DNA of 34,541 nt from Defluviitaleaceae bacterium (GCA_009787945.1 WQSI01000003.1:1-34541), one strand, 5' to 3'; counted from the first letter of the stretch, positions 7,796 through 18,588 are shown. Numbers and translations are program-made. Notes: generated from the sequence alone by a model not told the origin.

Positions 7796-9082
7796 TTAAA
7801 CCGCCGTTTCTTCGGGCAAAAACAGCTCTTCATCTGTAAGCATTGCCGTTGTGCCAAATTTCTCATCGGTTTCGATAAGTTTGCCTGCTTTGGCAACATA
7901 TTCATCCACCATTTCTGTGATGACCAAAGCATCCTTGCCAGGGCTTGATTTCATAGATGTCAAAACATCCCAAATTTGCGCGCTTCTGGTGTCCAGGCGT
8001 TTAAGGCTACTCTCAATCAACGCCTTTTCTTTGGTTAAGTCGCTGTGGAAGGTTAGCTTGTCATCAATGTTGAGGGTTGAGGCAAATTTCTCGATGCTAC
8101 TGTAATTCCTGTCCATGCCTTTGTCTTTAAGGAAAAAGTCAATTGCCCCTTCTGTTTGTGACATAATGTCCCGCAGGCTGTCCAGCCTTTTTGTCAAGAA
8201 TTTGTAATTGTTATAGTCCTCCAAATTGTTTTCTAACATTTGGGAATTGCGCACCTTATACTTGCGGTATTTGTAATTCAAGTAGTTAGTGAAATGGGCA
8301 TAGTTAGCAATCTTTTTGTTAAGCAAGGTGATTGCCCTGCTTTGTTTTTTAGCGTTCATCCGCAGTTCATACCGTAATTTTTGCCGCAGGCTGTATAAAA
8401 GCCCTGCGATAACAATAATGAAAACAAGCATCCCCGCCAAAATCAAAATTGTGTTGATTTGATGGACTGCATATAAAAACACAAGAACAAGGCAAGCCGC
8501 CGCAAAAAACAGCACTGTTGCAATGGCGAGTTTGTATAAAAAATCCCCTGCGTTGGTTAGGCGTTCTCTGGCATGTTCAAGCACCATTTTTTCGCCTTCC
8601 AGATAGCCAATGTCCTTTTTAAACATCCGCTGCCGTTCCTCAGCAAACTTAATTTCTGGCACAGAATTTTGGGCATCCTCCTGCAATTTGCCTAAATCGC
8701 TTAAACCTGCGTCAAAATCTGTCACCTGGTATTTTAGGGCGTTGGACTCTCGCGACATATTCATGTATCTATCCAGCAAATCCTTTAAATCCTCAACATC
8801 TTCTTTTGACAGCCTGCCATAGGCGGCAACGCCCTCCATTCGCTCTTCCACATCCCTAAGGCGGTTGATAAGGACAATGCGGTCAGACACAATGTTCAAC
8901 GCCTCATCACACAACATAGCGGCATTTACAATGTTTTCCCGCCTGCCCTCTTGCTCCACAAATTTTGAGAAACTGCTGGGCTTTTCGTCACCACTTTCCC
9001 TTCGCTTCACTGGATACAATTTGTTAATAAAGTCTAAAAAGCGATTAAACACGCCAACTTTCTGCTTTTTCTCCCTAAACAT
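7796..9082 (-). CDS. Coiled-coil membrane protein of unknown function
   Basis: 428-aa ORF; two adjacent hydrophobic segments (LYKLAIATVLFFAAACLVLVFLYAV; TILILAGMLVFIIVIAGLLYSL) between long charged helical regions; start overlaps dcd stop. Confidence 0.75.
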   Translation of the reverse strand: MFREKKQKVGVFNRFLDFINKLYPVKRRESGDEKPSSFSKFVEQEGRRENIVNAAMLCDEALNIVSDRIVLINRLRDVEERMEGVAAYGRLSKEDVEDLKDLLDRYMNMSRESNALKYQVTDFDAGLSDLGKLQEDAQNSVPEIKFAEERQRMFKKDIGYLEGEKMVLEHARERLTNAGDFLYKLAIATVLFFAAACLVLVFLYAVHQINTILILAGMLVFIIVIAGLLYSLRQKLRYELRMNAKKQSRAITLLNKKIANYAHFTNYLNYKYRKYKVRNSQMLENNLEDYNNYKFLTKRLDSLRDIMSQTEGAIDFFLKDKGMDRNYSSIEKFASTLNIDDKLTFHSDLTKEKALIESSLKRLDTRSAQIWDVLTSMKSSPGKDALVITEMVDEYVAKAGKLIETDEKFGTTAMLTDEELFLPEETAV

Positions 9083-9611
9083 ATTTCACATCCTTATAAA
9101 TTTGGCTGGCTTGAACGCCGCTGTTTTTTTGATATTTGCCCTTATATGGTTCGTAATTACCTTCAATTTTATGATAATAAATCTGGCAAATCCGCTCTTT
9201 CGGGTAAATCTTAACGGGGTGAAGGGTGTGGATTTCTAATGTCCAATATCCTGAAAAGCCCACATCTCCAAAGCCTGCCGTCACATGGATGGACACTCCT
9301 AAACGCCCGATAGAGCTTCGCCCTTCAAGCATTGGCACATAGCCGTGGGTTTCGGTATATTCCAAGGTGCTGCCCAGATAAAGCTGCCCGGGTTGTAAAA
9401 CAAACCCATCTTCTGGGATGATAATTTCCTTTGTGGGGGTTTGGGTGTGCATGTCCAAAAACTCCCCCTCCTTTAGGTCATAAACCTGCAAAATGTTGTT
9501 AAGGCGCAAGTCGTAACTATTAGGACCAACCCGCTCGCCATCAAATGGCGTTATAATAATCTCCTTGCCCATTTCAGCAAGCCTTTTAATTTCTAAACCA
9601 GATAAAATCAT
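9075..9611 (-). CDS. dcd: dCTP deaminase
   Basis: MILSGLEIKRLAEMGKEIIITPFDGERVGPNSYDLRLNN...EGRSSIGRLGVSIHVTAGFGDVGFSGYWTLE. Confidence 0.92.
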   Translation of the reverse strand: MILSGLEIKRLAEMGKEIIITPFDGERVGPNSYDLRLNNILQVYDLKEGEFLDMHTQTPTKEIIIPEDGFVLQPGQLYLGSTLEYTETHGYVPMLEGRSSIGRLGVSIHVTAGFGDVGFSGYWTLEIHTLHPVKIYPKERICQIYYHKIEGNYEPYKGKYQKNSGVQASQIYKDVKYV

Positions 9612-9619
9612 GGCGTTCC

Positions 9620-9963
9620 CCCTAAATTATATTTATCTTTGCCCCAAAGTTCGGGGTTGTTGGTGATGGTTATTAACATATGAACATGGTTCGGCATGAC
9701 AATATAGCAATCCAAATCCACATGGTTGTGTATTTTTGGGATGTTTTTGATGGCTTCATCAACAATTTACCATGTGGTGATAGGTACATACGGTGGCGGC
9801 TAATACCCGCCCCTACGCGGGATGGTGGGTTTTCTTCATGTTCGTTTACGATTTCCCCAAAAATATGGGCTTTGCCCTTTGTACAAATGGTGACAAAATA
9901 ACAACCTGCCTGACCATAATCATAATGCTTTAACCTAATGCCCTTCCGCCTTAACTTGCTCAT
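9620..9963 (-). pseudogene. REP-associated tyrosine transposase (RAYT/Y1_Tnp) remnant, frameshifted and truncated
   Basis: [40 protein letters not shown]..., continuing in another frame as IVDEAIKNIPKIHNHVDLDCYIVMPNHVHMLITI; PNHVHML HUH motif. Confidence 0.85.
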
Positions 9964-12900
9964 TTTGCCTTATGGGCTGTGATTATGGTGTGGCTACCTG
10001 CGTTTATGGTTATAACACAACCATCACCTGTAACATACCAATTCTTACCTTTCTTTTCAATGTTGGTCGCTGTAGCAATTTGCTCTCTACACCATTGTAC
10101 CACATCCACCCCACCCAAGTCTAGGTTTTTTCGCACCCGTTCTGAGCCAAGTTCTGTTGTTTGAAGTTTATCCAGGGGGATTTCGGGCTTTTGCGGCTCA
10201 TGCACAGGGGCTTCCCCTAAAATTCTACCAAGATATTTCCCTGTATATGAAATTTCTGTTGCCGCTACCTGCTCTGGCGTGCCTTGGGCGATGACCATAC
10301 CGCCGCCGCCGCCGCCTTCAGGCCCCATGTCAATAATATGGTCAGCGGTTTTGATAACGTCCAAATTATGCTCAATAACTATAACAGAGTTGCCCCCTTC
10401 AGCAAGCTGCTGTAAAATGTCCACAAGCTTATGAACATCCGCCATGTGCAGCCCTGTTGTTGGCTCGTCCAGCACATAAATCGTCCGCCCTGTTGACCTT
10501 TTGCTAAGCTCCGTAGCAAGCTTAACCCGCTGGGCTTCCCCTCCAGATAATGTTGTAGAGGACTGCCCAAGCTTCACATAACCCAGCCCAACATCCATAA
10601 GAGTCTGGACTTTATCCCGCAACCGCGGCAAATTTTCAAAAAAACTGTGGGCTTGCTCCACTGTCATATCAAGAACATCAGCGATTGTTGCCCCCTTATA
10701 TTTCACCTCTAAAGTTTCGCGGTTGTATCTCTTGCCGTGGCAAACCTCGCAAGGTACAAAAATATCAGGCAAAAAGTGCATTTCGATTTTGATGATGCCA
10801 TCTCCCGAACAGGCTTCGCAACGGCCGCCCTTCACATTAAACGAGAAACGCCCTTTTTGGTAGCCCCGCACCTTAGCCTCTGGCACATTGGCGAAAATAT
10901 CCCGCACAAGGTCGAAAAGCCCTGTGTATGTGGCTGGGTTTGAGCGAGGTGTGCGCCCAATGGGGCTTTGGTCTATGTTGATAATTTTGTCAAGATGCTC
11001 CTGCCCTGTTAAATCTTCATGTTTGCCTGGTTTGCCCTTGGCACGGTTTAAATCCCGCGCAAGCCGCTTGTAAAGCACTTGATTAATCAAAGAGCTTTTG
11101 CCAGAGCCGCTAACCCCAGTAATTGCAACAAAGAGCCCCAAGGGAATGTCCACATCAATATTCTTCAAATTGTTTTCTTGCGCCCCAATAATGCGTAGTT
11201 GCTTTTCGGTGACTTGTCTGCGCTCCTTAGGCACTTCAATTGCCATGCGCCCGCTCATATAAGCCCCTGTCACGCTGTTTTCATCATTTAATATGCCGTC
11301 AATGGTGCCAGAATAGACCACCTCACCGCCATGGCAGCCAGCCCCTGGCCCAATGTCCACAATATGGTCAGCTTCCCGCATGGTGTCCTCGTCATGTTCC
11401 ACCACAATCAGGGTGTTGCCTAGGTCGCGAAGGTGCTTTAAGGTCTTTAGCAGCTTGTCATTATCCCGCTGGTGAAGCCCGATAGAAGGCTCGTCCAAAA
11501 TATAAACAACACCAACAAGCCCAGAACCAATCTGGGTAGCAAGACGAATCCGCTGGGCCTCCCCTCCAGACAGGGTTGCCGCCGCCCGCGCCAAAGTAAG
11601 ATAGTCCAGCCCTACATCCACCAAAAAGCCTGCCCGCGCCTTAATCTCCTTTAGGATAAGCTCGGCAATCTGCGCTTGTTGGGGGGTCAAGGTCAGCTCG
11701 CGGAAAAACTGGGTCAGCTCCCCAACGGGCATGGTGGTAATGTCGGTAATGTTTACCCCGCCAACTGTCACTGCCAAAATCTCCTCCCGCAGACGTTTCC
11801 CGTGACAGGCAGGACATTCGATATTAGTGATAAACGCCTCATATGACTGCCTTGCGTAGTCGCTTGTGGTTTCCTTATACCGCCGCGCTAGATTATTAAC
11901 CAGCCCTTCCCACTGATGCATAAAAATCCGCGGGTTGCCCCTTGTGTCTGTATATTCAATGGGAAAAGCCTCATCCCCGCCATATAAAATAATCCTGCGG
12001 GTTTCAATAGGTATTTTTTTAAAAGGCACAAGCAGGCTGAAGTTGTAATGCTTAGCAAGATGAAGGATGAAATTCCCTCCCCAAGTGCCTGCATTCCCCG
12101 CTTGGTTGTACCCTGGGGCAACGATAGCCCCCGCCTGTATGGAAATATCAGGGTTTGGCACGATAAGCTCGGGGTCAAATTCCATTTTAAAACCAAGACC
12201 TGCACACTCTCCACAAGCCCCTTGAGGATTGTTAAAAGAGAACATTCGCGGCTCGATACTAGCAAGGGAAATGCCATGGTCAGGGCAGGCGAAGTTTTGA
12301 GAGAAACTCAAATCCTTCTCACCTCCCACATCCACCAGCAAAAGACCGTCAGTCAAAGCCATCACAGTTTCAACAGACTGGGACAGACGGGCTTCAATGC
12401 CCTTCTTCACCACAATGCGGTCAACCACAACCTCGATATTATGCCGCTTGTTTTTCTCAAGCTTTATAGGCTCGTCAAGCTCCATCACAGTGCCATTAAC
12501 GCGCACGCGGGCATAACCCTCCCGCTTTGCATCCTCAAGCACCTTCTGATGCTCCCCCTTGCGGTCACGTACCACAGGGGCAAGAAGCTGTATTCTCGAC
12601 CCTTCCTCAAGCTCCAATATCTTATCCACAATTTGGTCAACGGTCTGCCGCACAATCTCCTTACCGCATTTTGGGCAATGTGGCACACCCACCCGAGCAT
12701 AAAGCAAGCGCAGATAATCATAAATCTCCGTCACCGTTCCCACTGTGGAGCGAGGGTTCTGGTTCGTGCTTTTCTGGTCAATAGAAATGGCAGGTGACAG
12801 TCCCTCAATACTGTCCACATCAGGCTTTTCCATCTGCCCCAAAAACTGGCGGGCATAGCTGGACAAGCTCTCCATATACCGCCGCTGCCCCTCTGCATAC

Positions 12901-13040
12901 AGGGTTTCAAAAGCCAAACTGCTCTTCCCCGACCCCGAAACCCCCGTAAACACCACCATAGCATCCCGCGGTATCTCCAAGTCAATATTCTTTAAGTTGT
13001 TTTCCCTCGCACCCTTAATTATAATCTTGTTTTTTGACAT
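9960..13040 (-). CDS. uvrA: Excinuclease ABC subunit A with C-terminal extension resembling DUF3781
   Basis: [69 protein letters not shown]-terminal [20 protein letters not shown]...[27 protein letters not shown]. Confidence 0.96.
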   Translation of the reverse strand: MSKNKIIIKGARENNLKNIDLEIPRDAMVVFTGVSGSGKSSLAFETLYAEGQRRYMESLSSYARQFLGQMEKPDVDSIEGLSPAISIDQKSTNQNPRSTVGTVTEIYDYLRLLYARVGVPHCPKCGKEIVRQTVDQIVDKILELEEGSRIQLLAPVVRDRKGEHQKVLEDAKREGYARVRVNGTVMELDEPIKLEKNKRHNIEVVVDRIVVKKGIEARLSQSVETVMALTDGLLLVDVGGEKDLSFSQNFACPDHGISLASIEPRMFSFNNPQGACGECAGLGFKMEFDPELIVPNPDISIQAGAIVAPGYNQAGNAGTWGGNFILHLAKHYNFSLLVPFKKIPIETRRIILYGGDEAFPIEYTDTRGNPRIFMHQWEGLVNNLARRYKETTSDYARQSYEAFITNIECPACHGKRLREEILAVTVGGVNITDITTMPVGELTQFFRELTLTPQQAQIAELILKEIKARAGFLVDVGLDYLTLARAAATLSGGEAQRIRLATQIGSGLVGVVYILDEPSIGLHQRDNDKLLKTLKHLRDLGNTLIVVEHDEDTMREADHIVDIGPGAGCHGGEVVYSGTIDGILNDENSVTGAYMSGRMAIEVPKERRQVTEKQLRIIGAQENNLKNIDVDIPLGLFVAITGVSGSGKSSLINQVLYKRLARDLNRAKGKPGKHEDLTGQEHLDKIINIDQSPIGRTPRSNPATYTGLFDLVRDIFANVPEAKVRGYQKGRFSFNVKGGRCEACSGDGIIKIEMHFLPDIFVPCEVCHGKRYNRETLEVKYKGATIADVLDMTVEQAHSFFENLPRLRDKVQTLMDVGLGYVKLGQSSTTLSGGEAQRVKLATELSKRSTGRTIYVLDEPTTGLHMADVHKLVDILQQLAEGGNSVIVIEHNLDVIKTADHIIDMGPEGGGGGGMVIAQGTPEQVAATEISYTGKYLGRILGEAPVHEPQKPEIPLDKLQTTELGSERVRKNLDLGGVDVVQWCREQIATATNIEKKGKNWYVTGDGCVITINAGSHTIITAHKAK

Positions 13041-13057
13041 TTTGCCCTCACTTTATC

Positions 13058-13648
13058 TCATCTTTTCCAGACTATGTGTCCATTAACTCCCAATCTTTCG
13101 TATTCTTTCAGTACATTTTCAGCTAAAACCATCACGTCGTTGTCACCGAAATTTTTACCGTATTCGTAAAGCCTAATAAACATCTTTTTGCCTGTTTCGG
13201 TCTGACCTAAATTTTTCTTCCTAAAATTATGAGTGCTGCATAAAACCTGCCCATTCTCAATAACGGCTTTGCCGCCCTTGTCTTTTGGTTTTATGTGGTC
13301 GATGTGCAGTTCCTCGCCATCTTCCCTACCTTTGCCACAGATAACACACTTATAACCATCGCGCTTTAAAATATACTGTTTCTGTTTTGTGGTAAAATCC
13401 TCCAAATCCGTTCTGGTTGTTGCAAGTTCTGGGTCATAACGATACACGCCTTTTGCAACTTTAATCAAAAATCCCTCTTGATGCAACTTTCTAATCCCTC
13501 TGTCAGGGTCACGAAAAACTGTACCAACTCTAGCTTGCCATTGTGAAGTCAACCAGTCCACCGCTTCCGCATGAGGTATGTCGCGATTGGGATTTTGCAT
13601 GTAAAATTCTCTTATTAAGCCAGACTGAGTAATTTTAGTTGTTTCCAC
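13058..13648 (-). CDS. HNH endonuclease, probable type II restriction enzyme
   Basis: ILKRDGYKCVICGKGREDGEELHIDHIKPKDKGGKAVIENGQVLCSTHNFRKKN; overlaps C5 methyltransferase gene by 34 bp. Confidence 0.85.
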   Translation of the reverse strand: METTKITQSGLIREFYMQNPNRDIPHAEAVDWLTSQWQARVGTVFRDPDRGIRKLHQEGFLIKVAKGVYRYDPELATTRTDLEDFTTKQKQYILKRDGYKCVICGKGREDGEELHIDHIKPKDKGGKAVIENGQVLCSTHNFRKKNLGQTETGKKMFIRLYEYGKNFGDNDVMVLAENVLKEYERLGVNGHIVWKR

Positions 13649-14595
13649 GCTAAATCCCCCTCATCAAAATCTCTGGAATTATTTTTTCCGCCCGTAACCA
13701 AAAACTCTTTTAATTGACAAGCTATATCAGCGATTACAGGAACGGCCACACTGTTACCCATTTGCCTATACATTTGCGTCCGCGAAACCGGGATTATAAA
13801 AGACTGGGGAAAGCCCATTATTGCCTTGCATTCCCCCTCTGTCAACAATCGTATTTTATCTCCATCTTTAACAAATGTGCCTGTTAGCCTTTGTATTTTA
13901 TGGTAAGTTGAAACTAATGTTTTAACGGGGGTATCAGTGGTTTCATCCACAATCTCTGGTCTGCCGTCGTCTTTCTTAAAAAGATATTTATTAACAATAT
14001 GCTCTGACATATCGTATCCCTGTGCGTTTTTCTCGATATGCCTTCCAATGCTTTGTTGCACTGGCTTAGGCTTTATATAGTCAAATGCTTTGCCGTATTT
14101 TTTATACACGCCAACAAAATACACACGTTTTCTGTTTTGGGGAACGCCATAATCAACAGCATTTAAATCAAGGGTTGTGGTATAATACCCAATATTACCC
14201 AATTCCTCCAAAATTGATTCAAAAACCCTTCCGCCCTCAATGGTACGTATGCCCGGCACATTCTCCAAAAGAAATGCATTGGGTTTCTTCCCTTCCAATA
14301 TGCGCAAAATCTCAAAAAACAAGTTGCCTTGGGTTTCATGCCCAAAACCCTGCCTTTTACCAATTGTACTAAAAGGCTGACAAGGAAAGCCCCCTGCCAA
14401 AATATGGTGGTCTGGTATGTCCCCGGCAGAAATTTGAGTTATATCCCCATGAGGAATTTCTCCAAAGTTCGCTTGATAGGTCTGTGCCGCAAACCTATCC
14501 CACTCCGACGAAAAAACACATTCCATACCGCTTTGCTCAAAGCCAAGGCGTATGCCGCCAATGCCCGCAAAAAGGTCTATGAATTTTAAGGTCAT
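13615..14595 (-). CDS. DNA (cytosine-5) methyltransferase
   Basis: FIDLFAGIGGIRLGFEQSG, GGFPCQPFS, LLENVPGI, QNRKRVYFVG, RQMGNSVAVPV motifs. Confidence 0.95.
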   Translation of the reverse strand: MTLKFIDLFAGIGGIRLGFEQSGMECVFSSEWDRFAAQTYQANFGEIPHGDITQISAGDIPDHHILAGGFPCQPFSTIGKRQGFGHETQGNLFFEILRILEGKKPNAFLLENVPGIRTIEGGRVFESILEELGNIGYYTTTLDLNAVDYGVPQNRKRVYFVGVYKKYGKAFDYIKPKPVQQSIGRHIEKNAQGYDMSEHIVNKYLFKKDDGRPEIVDETTDTPVKTLVSTYHKIQRLTGTFVKDGDKIRLLTEGECKAIMGFPQSFIIPVSRTQMYRQMGNSVAVPVIADIACQLKEFLVTGGKNNSRDFDEGDLAWKQLKLLSLA

Positions 14596-14605
14596 GGCGT
14601 GCCTC

Positions 14606-15583
14606 CTAATACTTTACAGTTTTAGCTAAGTATGTTGCAATTTGTGCTCCACTTTTAACTTCTCTAAAACCACTTTCAATACATTCAAAATAAAGCCTAT
14701 ACCTTCCCTCATATGCCAATAAATTTTCTGTAGGAATCGCACCTGGCTCTACTTCAAAAAAGTAAAGACATCTGGCTTTTTCGTTGCTTAACATTAAATA
14801 AAATCCATCTGTAGTTACACGTTCGAAAAGAATATCAACAGAATATTTACCATGTTGCAATTTATTAGAAAAAGATGTTTCTTTTGGCACTTGCAAACCC
14901 TTAGTATGAGCAATTGAAAAAGCTTCGCTTTTCGATAAACGTTTATGAGTTCTTTGTAGGGTTAATTTAGGTGTGGTCACTTGCATCTTGGCTTCTTGGT
15001 GTAAAATTTGCAAGGCTTGGCTTATTTCTTTTGGAGTAAATCTATCAGCAAAATATTTCCTAAGAAGGTTGTTGACCAATTCTGGCGTGTTTTCTTGCCT
15101 GATAGCTTCCACATTTTTCGCAAAATTCGTCTTACTTTCAACCCATTCCTTAATTTCTACAACTTTAAAATCTTGTTTGCTAAAAAACGACACAAAATCT
15201 TCACCGTCATCACTGGGCTTCGTAAAAGATATTTCTAAATCATTATCAGCATGGTAGATATAAATTTTATCACCAATCAAAATTCCAGTTTCTATTCCTA
15301 AAAGCTTCATGTAACCAAACAGTTGTTGTTTATCTTTTTCTGTAGCTGTTTCTCTGTGGCGTTTAACTTCTACAATAAAATTATTGCCAACAAGCATGTC
15401 AATTCTAACATTTGTGTGCCCTATCGGGACGTTGTGCTGTCTTTTAATTTCTCCCATTAAAATGCTGTATCCGAAAAGCTCTGCAAAAATCTTTTCCCAG
15501 GTGGTTTCTATGGCGTTTTCTTGGGCATCAAGGTTTTCTTTGTATTTGTTTACGATTATTTCCCATTTATCAGCAGTTGTCAT
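14606..15583 (-). CDS. PD-(D/E)XK-like nuclease domain protein, probable R-M accessory component
   Basis: NVRIDMLVGNNFIVEVKRHRE (D...ExK) in a restriction-endonuclease-like context; sits between uvrB and the methyltransferase. Confidence 0.7.
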   Translation of the reverse strand: MTTADKWEIIVNKYKENLDAQENAIETTWEKIFAELFGYSILMGEIKRQHNVPIGHTNVRIDMLVGNNFIVEVKRHRETATEKDKQQLFGYMKLLGIETGILIGDKIYIYHADNDLEISFTKPSDDGEDFVSFFSKQDFKVVEIKEWVESKTNFAKNVEAIRQENTPELVNNLLRKYFADRFTPKEISQALQILHQEAKMQVTTPKLTLQRTHKRLSKSEAFSIAHTKGLQVPKETSFSNKLQHGKYSVDILFERVTTDGFYLMLSNEKARCLYFFEVEPGAIPTENLLAYEGRYRLYFECIESGFREVKSGAQIATYLAKTVKY

Positions 15584-15592
15584 GTTCTCCCC

Positions 15593-17575
15593 CTAAAGCA
15601 ACTTTTTAACTTTGAAGATTTTATCCCGCAATTGAGCTGCCCGCTCGAAATGTAAGTCCATTGCTGCTTGCTTCATGTCCTTTTCTAGGGCTTTGATGTG
15701 GACAATAAGCTCTTCGCGGTTCATGGATTCTGGGTCTTTGGCTAGTTTGCCGCCTTTTTTGGGCTTGTCGTCCACTGTGGTGGTGGCTTGGATGATGTCG
15801 TGGACTTTTTTGACGATGGTTTGGGGGGTTATGCCGTGTTTTTCGTTGTAATCTAGCTGGATGGCGCGGCGGCGCATGGTTTCTGAAATGGCATATTCCA
15901 TGGAGCGGGTGACGCGGTCAGCATACATTATAACGCGGCCGTGGGAATTTCGCGCCGCGCGGCCAATGGTCTGCACCAAGGGAGTTTCGGAGCGGAGAAA
16001 GCCCTCTTTATCTGCGTCTAAAATCGCAACCAGGGCAACTTCGGGAATGTCAAGCCCTTCCCGCAGCAGATTAATGCCTATTAGCACATCAAAAACATCC
16101 ATGCGCAAATCACGGATAATTTCAAGGCGTTCTAGGGTCTTAATGTCTGAATGAAGGTAGCGCACAGCAATGCCGCTGTTTCGCAAATATTCCGTTAAAT
16201 CTTCTGCCATGCGCTTTGTTAGGGTGGTTACAAGGGTTTTAAAGCCTGCGTCTTTGGTTTTGCGGATTTCGGTTATCAAGTCATCAATTTGCCCGTTAAT
16301 GGGGCGAACGGAAATTTCAGGGTCAACAAGCCCTGTTGGGCGGATTATTTGCTCTGCCAGAAGTTGGCTATTGTCACGCTCATAGGCGGCAGGGGTGGCA
16401 GACACAAAAAGGGCGCGCTGCATTTTCTTTTCAAATTCTTCAAAACGCAGGGGGCGGTTGTCCAAAGCAGAAGGCAGGCGGAAGCCGTAATTTACCAGGG
16501 TTTCTTTGCGGGCGCGGTCGCCGTTGTACATGCCGCGGAACTGGGGCAGGGTCACATGGCTTTCATCTACAATCACCAAAAAATCCTCTGGGAAGTAGTC
16601 CAAGAGAGTGTGGGGCGTATCCCCAGCCTTGCCCCCAGCCAAATGGCGGCTGTAATTTTCAATACCGTTGCAAAAGCCCATTTCTTGCATCATTTCAATG
16701 TCGTATCTAGTGCGCTGGGCGATTCTCTGGGCTTCAATCAGCTTATCTTCTTGTTTTAATTGGGTTATTTGCAGGGCTAATTCTTCTTCGATGTCACCAA
16801 TTGCCCGCTCTAAATTTTCCTTGGTGGTGACATAGTGAGAGCCAGGGAAAATAGAAATATGGGTGCGCACTCCAAGGGCTTCACCAGTAAATGCATCAAT
16901 TTCTGATATTTTTTCAATTTCATCCCCAAAAAACTCCACACGGTAGGCGATGCTGTCGTTTGTGGTGGGGAAAATCTCCACCACATCCCCCCGCACCCTA
17001 AATGTACCCCGCTGAAAATTTAGGTCGTTTCGGTTGTATTGGATGTCAACAAGCTTGCGCAAAACCTCATCCCTATCCCTTATCATGCCAGGGCGCAGGG
17101 AAACCACCAAATTTTTATAATCCACAGGGCTGCCAAGCCCGTAAATGCAGGAAACAGAGGCAATAATTACAACATCTTTGCGCTCTGCAATTGCCGCCGT
17201 GGCAGAGTGGCGGAGCTTGTCAATCTCGTCATTTATGGCACTGTCTTTTTCGATATAAGTGTCGCTGGAAGGCACATAAGCCTCTGGCTGGTAATAATCA
17301 TAATAACTTACAAAATATTCCACAGCGTTATTCGGGAAAAACTCTTTAAATTCGTTATAAAGCTGGGCGGCAAGGGTTTTGTTGTGCGCCATAACAATAG
17401 TGGGCATTTGCAGACGCTGGATAATATTCGCCATGGTAAAGGTTTTGCCGCTGCCCGTTACCCCGAGAAGAGTGCCGAAGCGGTCGCCTTTCTCGAAGGC
17501 ATTTACCAGGGTATCAATAGCCTGTGGCTGGTCCCCTGTCGGCTGAAAGTTGGACACAATTTCAAATTTTTCCAC
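15593..17575 (-). CDS. uvrB: Excinuclease ABC subunit B
   Basis: [58 protein letters not shown]. Confidence 0.97.
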   Translation of the reverse strand: MEKFEIVSNFQPTGDQPQAIDTLVNAFEKGDRFGTLLGVTGSGKTFTMANIIQRLQMPTIVMAHNKTLAAQLYNEFKEFFPNNAVEYFVSYYDYYQPEAYVPSSDTYIEKDSAINDEIDKLRHSATAAIAERKDVVIIASVSCIYGLGSPVDYKNLVVSLRPGMIRDRDEVLRKLVDIQYNRNDLNFQRGTFRVRGDVVEIFPTTNDSIAYRVEFFGDEIEKISEIDAFTGEALGVRTHISIFPGSHYVTTKENLERAIGDIEEELALQITQLKQEDKLIEAQRIAQRTRYDIEMMQEMGFCNGIENYSRHLAGGKAGDTPHTLLDYFPEDFLVIVDESHVTLPQFRGMYNGDRARKETLVNYGFRLPSALDNRPLRFEEFEKKMQRALFVSATPAAYERDNSQLLAEQIIRPTGLVDPEISVRPINGQIDDLITEIRKTKDAGFKTLVTTLTKRMAEDLTEYLRNSGIAVRYLHSDIKTLERLEIIRDLRMDVFDVLIGINLLREGLDIPEVALVAILDADKEGFLRSETPLVQTIGRAARNSHGRVIMYADRVTRSMEYAISETMRRRAIQLDYNEKHGITPQTIVKKVHDIIQATTTVDDKPKKGGKLAKDPESMNREELIVHIKALEKDMKQAAMDLHFERAAQLRDKIFKVKKLL

Positions 17576-17756
17576 GAAAACACCGCCTTAAAATGTAGTA
17601 TCCTTAATTGTACCACAAAATGCCAAAGTCCACAAGCCCTAGGCAAGAATTTTTGGGGGCATTATGTAGCTTTTTAATTTTTTGTAATTTTAGAGCAGAC
17701 TTTATTATAAAGCGCACGTATATATTAAAAACACAACTACATAGGAGGAAAAGAAG

Positions 17757-18557
17757 ATGGATTTTAAAGATTTACGGGATGCACCAAACAGCAACGGCGC
17801 GCCGCCAGAAGTGATACCAGCTCCGACAATTCGTAGGAGGGTTTCCCCTGCGGTTATCGCCTTGTCTGCCCTGTCGGGGGTGTTGTTAATTGCTTTGACC
17901 GCTGTTACCACATTTTTAATCGTCACAAACCGCCAATTGGAACCGCAACCACAAATTACTGCCGTTGCAACTGTGCCAGTCCACAACAACGAGCCTTTTG
18001 ATTCTAGCTGGGTGGAGGATATGGTTGAAGCTGCCATTTCTCAAGCTGCTGTGTCCCAAACGGATTTAGGGTGGATAGGAGATTTGGTTAGCTCCGCTTT
18101 AGGCTCTGCCACGGCATGGGCTGATTGGGGCGAAGCTCAAGGAGATTTTTGGAGCAATTGGGCAGATAATTGGGAAAATAGTCGAAATGGTGGCTTTACT
18201 GGTAACTTCGGAAATTTTAATACTGCTTCCTGGGCGCATGACACTGTTGTTATTGACCTTGCTGATAGTAACGTGGAGTTTTTCCCAAACCACGATGCAA
18301 CCGATGTTAATTTGCGGTTTTTCAGCTACCCTCGAGGTAACTTTTTCGTGGAAACAGATGATTCGTTGCGCATTACCCAAGTAACGGGCAATCGTTTGGT
18401 TGGCGGTGATGAAGCCCCAACTTTGCGGGTATATTTGCCCCATTTCTGGAACTTTGACCATATATCCGTCAATACCCTCGGGGAAATACACATCGACGAC
18501 GCATTGACATTTGCTCTCCAAGGGGATAGACCGAAAATTTTACGTCCTTTGAATTAG
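17757..18557 (+). CDS. Single-pass membrane protein with extracytoplasmic adhesin-like beta region
   Basis: TM segment VSPAVIALSALSGVLLIALTAVTTFLIV; AGGAGG RBS before ATG 17757; C-terminal DUF4097-like pattern. Confidence 0.65.
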   Translation: MDFKDLRDAPNSNGAPPEVIPAPTIRRRVSPAVIALSALSGVLLIALTAVTTFLIVTNRQLEPQPQITAVATVPVHNNEPFDSSWVEDMVEAAISQAAVSQTDLGWIGDLVSSALGSATAWADWGEAQGDFWSNWADNWENSRNGGFTGNFGNFNTASWAHDTVVIDLADSNVEFFPNHDATDVNLRFFSYPRGNFFVETDDSLRITQVTGNRLVGGDEAPTLRVYLPHFWNFDHISVNTLGEIHIDDALTFALQGDRPKILRPLN

Positions 18558-18559
18558 TA

Positions 18560-18588
18560 TTGAATTATTTTTTGAGCTGTGTTATAAT
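18560..18588 (+). promoter_or_regulatory. dnaX promoter
   Basis: TTGAAT (18560-18565) N17 TATAAT (18583-18588); 5'UTR hairpin gcccttgtg/cacgagggc at 18600-18622. Confidence 0.7.

Noticed and set aside
12048-12797. 249-aa plus-strand ORF antisense to uvrA, plus other long antisense ORFs (e.g. 16289-16759, 17039-17677)
   Set aside because: Fully overlap well-supported uvrA/uvrB coding sequence; no family motifs; shadow ORFs.
17576-17756. SOS (LexA/DinR) box expected upstream of uvrB
   Set aside because: No GAAC-N4-GTTC-type palindrome visible; only a weak TTGTGG-N17-TACAAT promoter.
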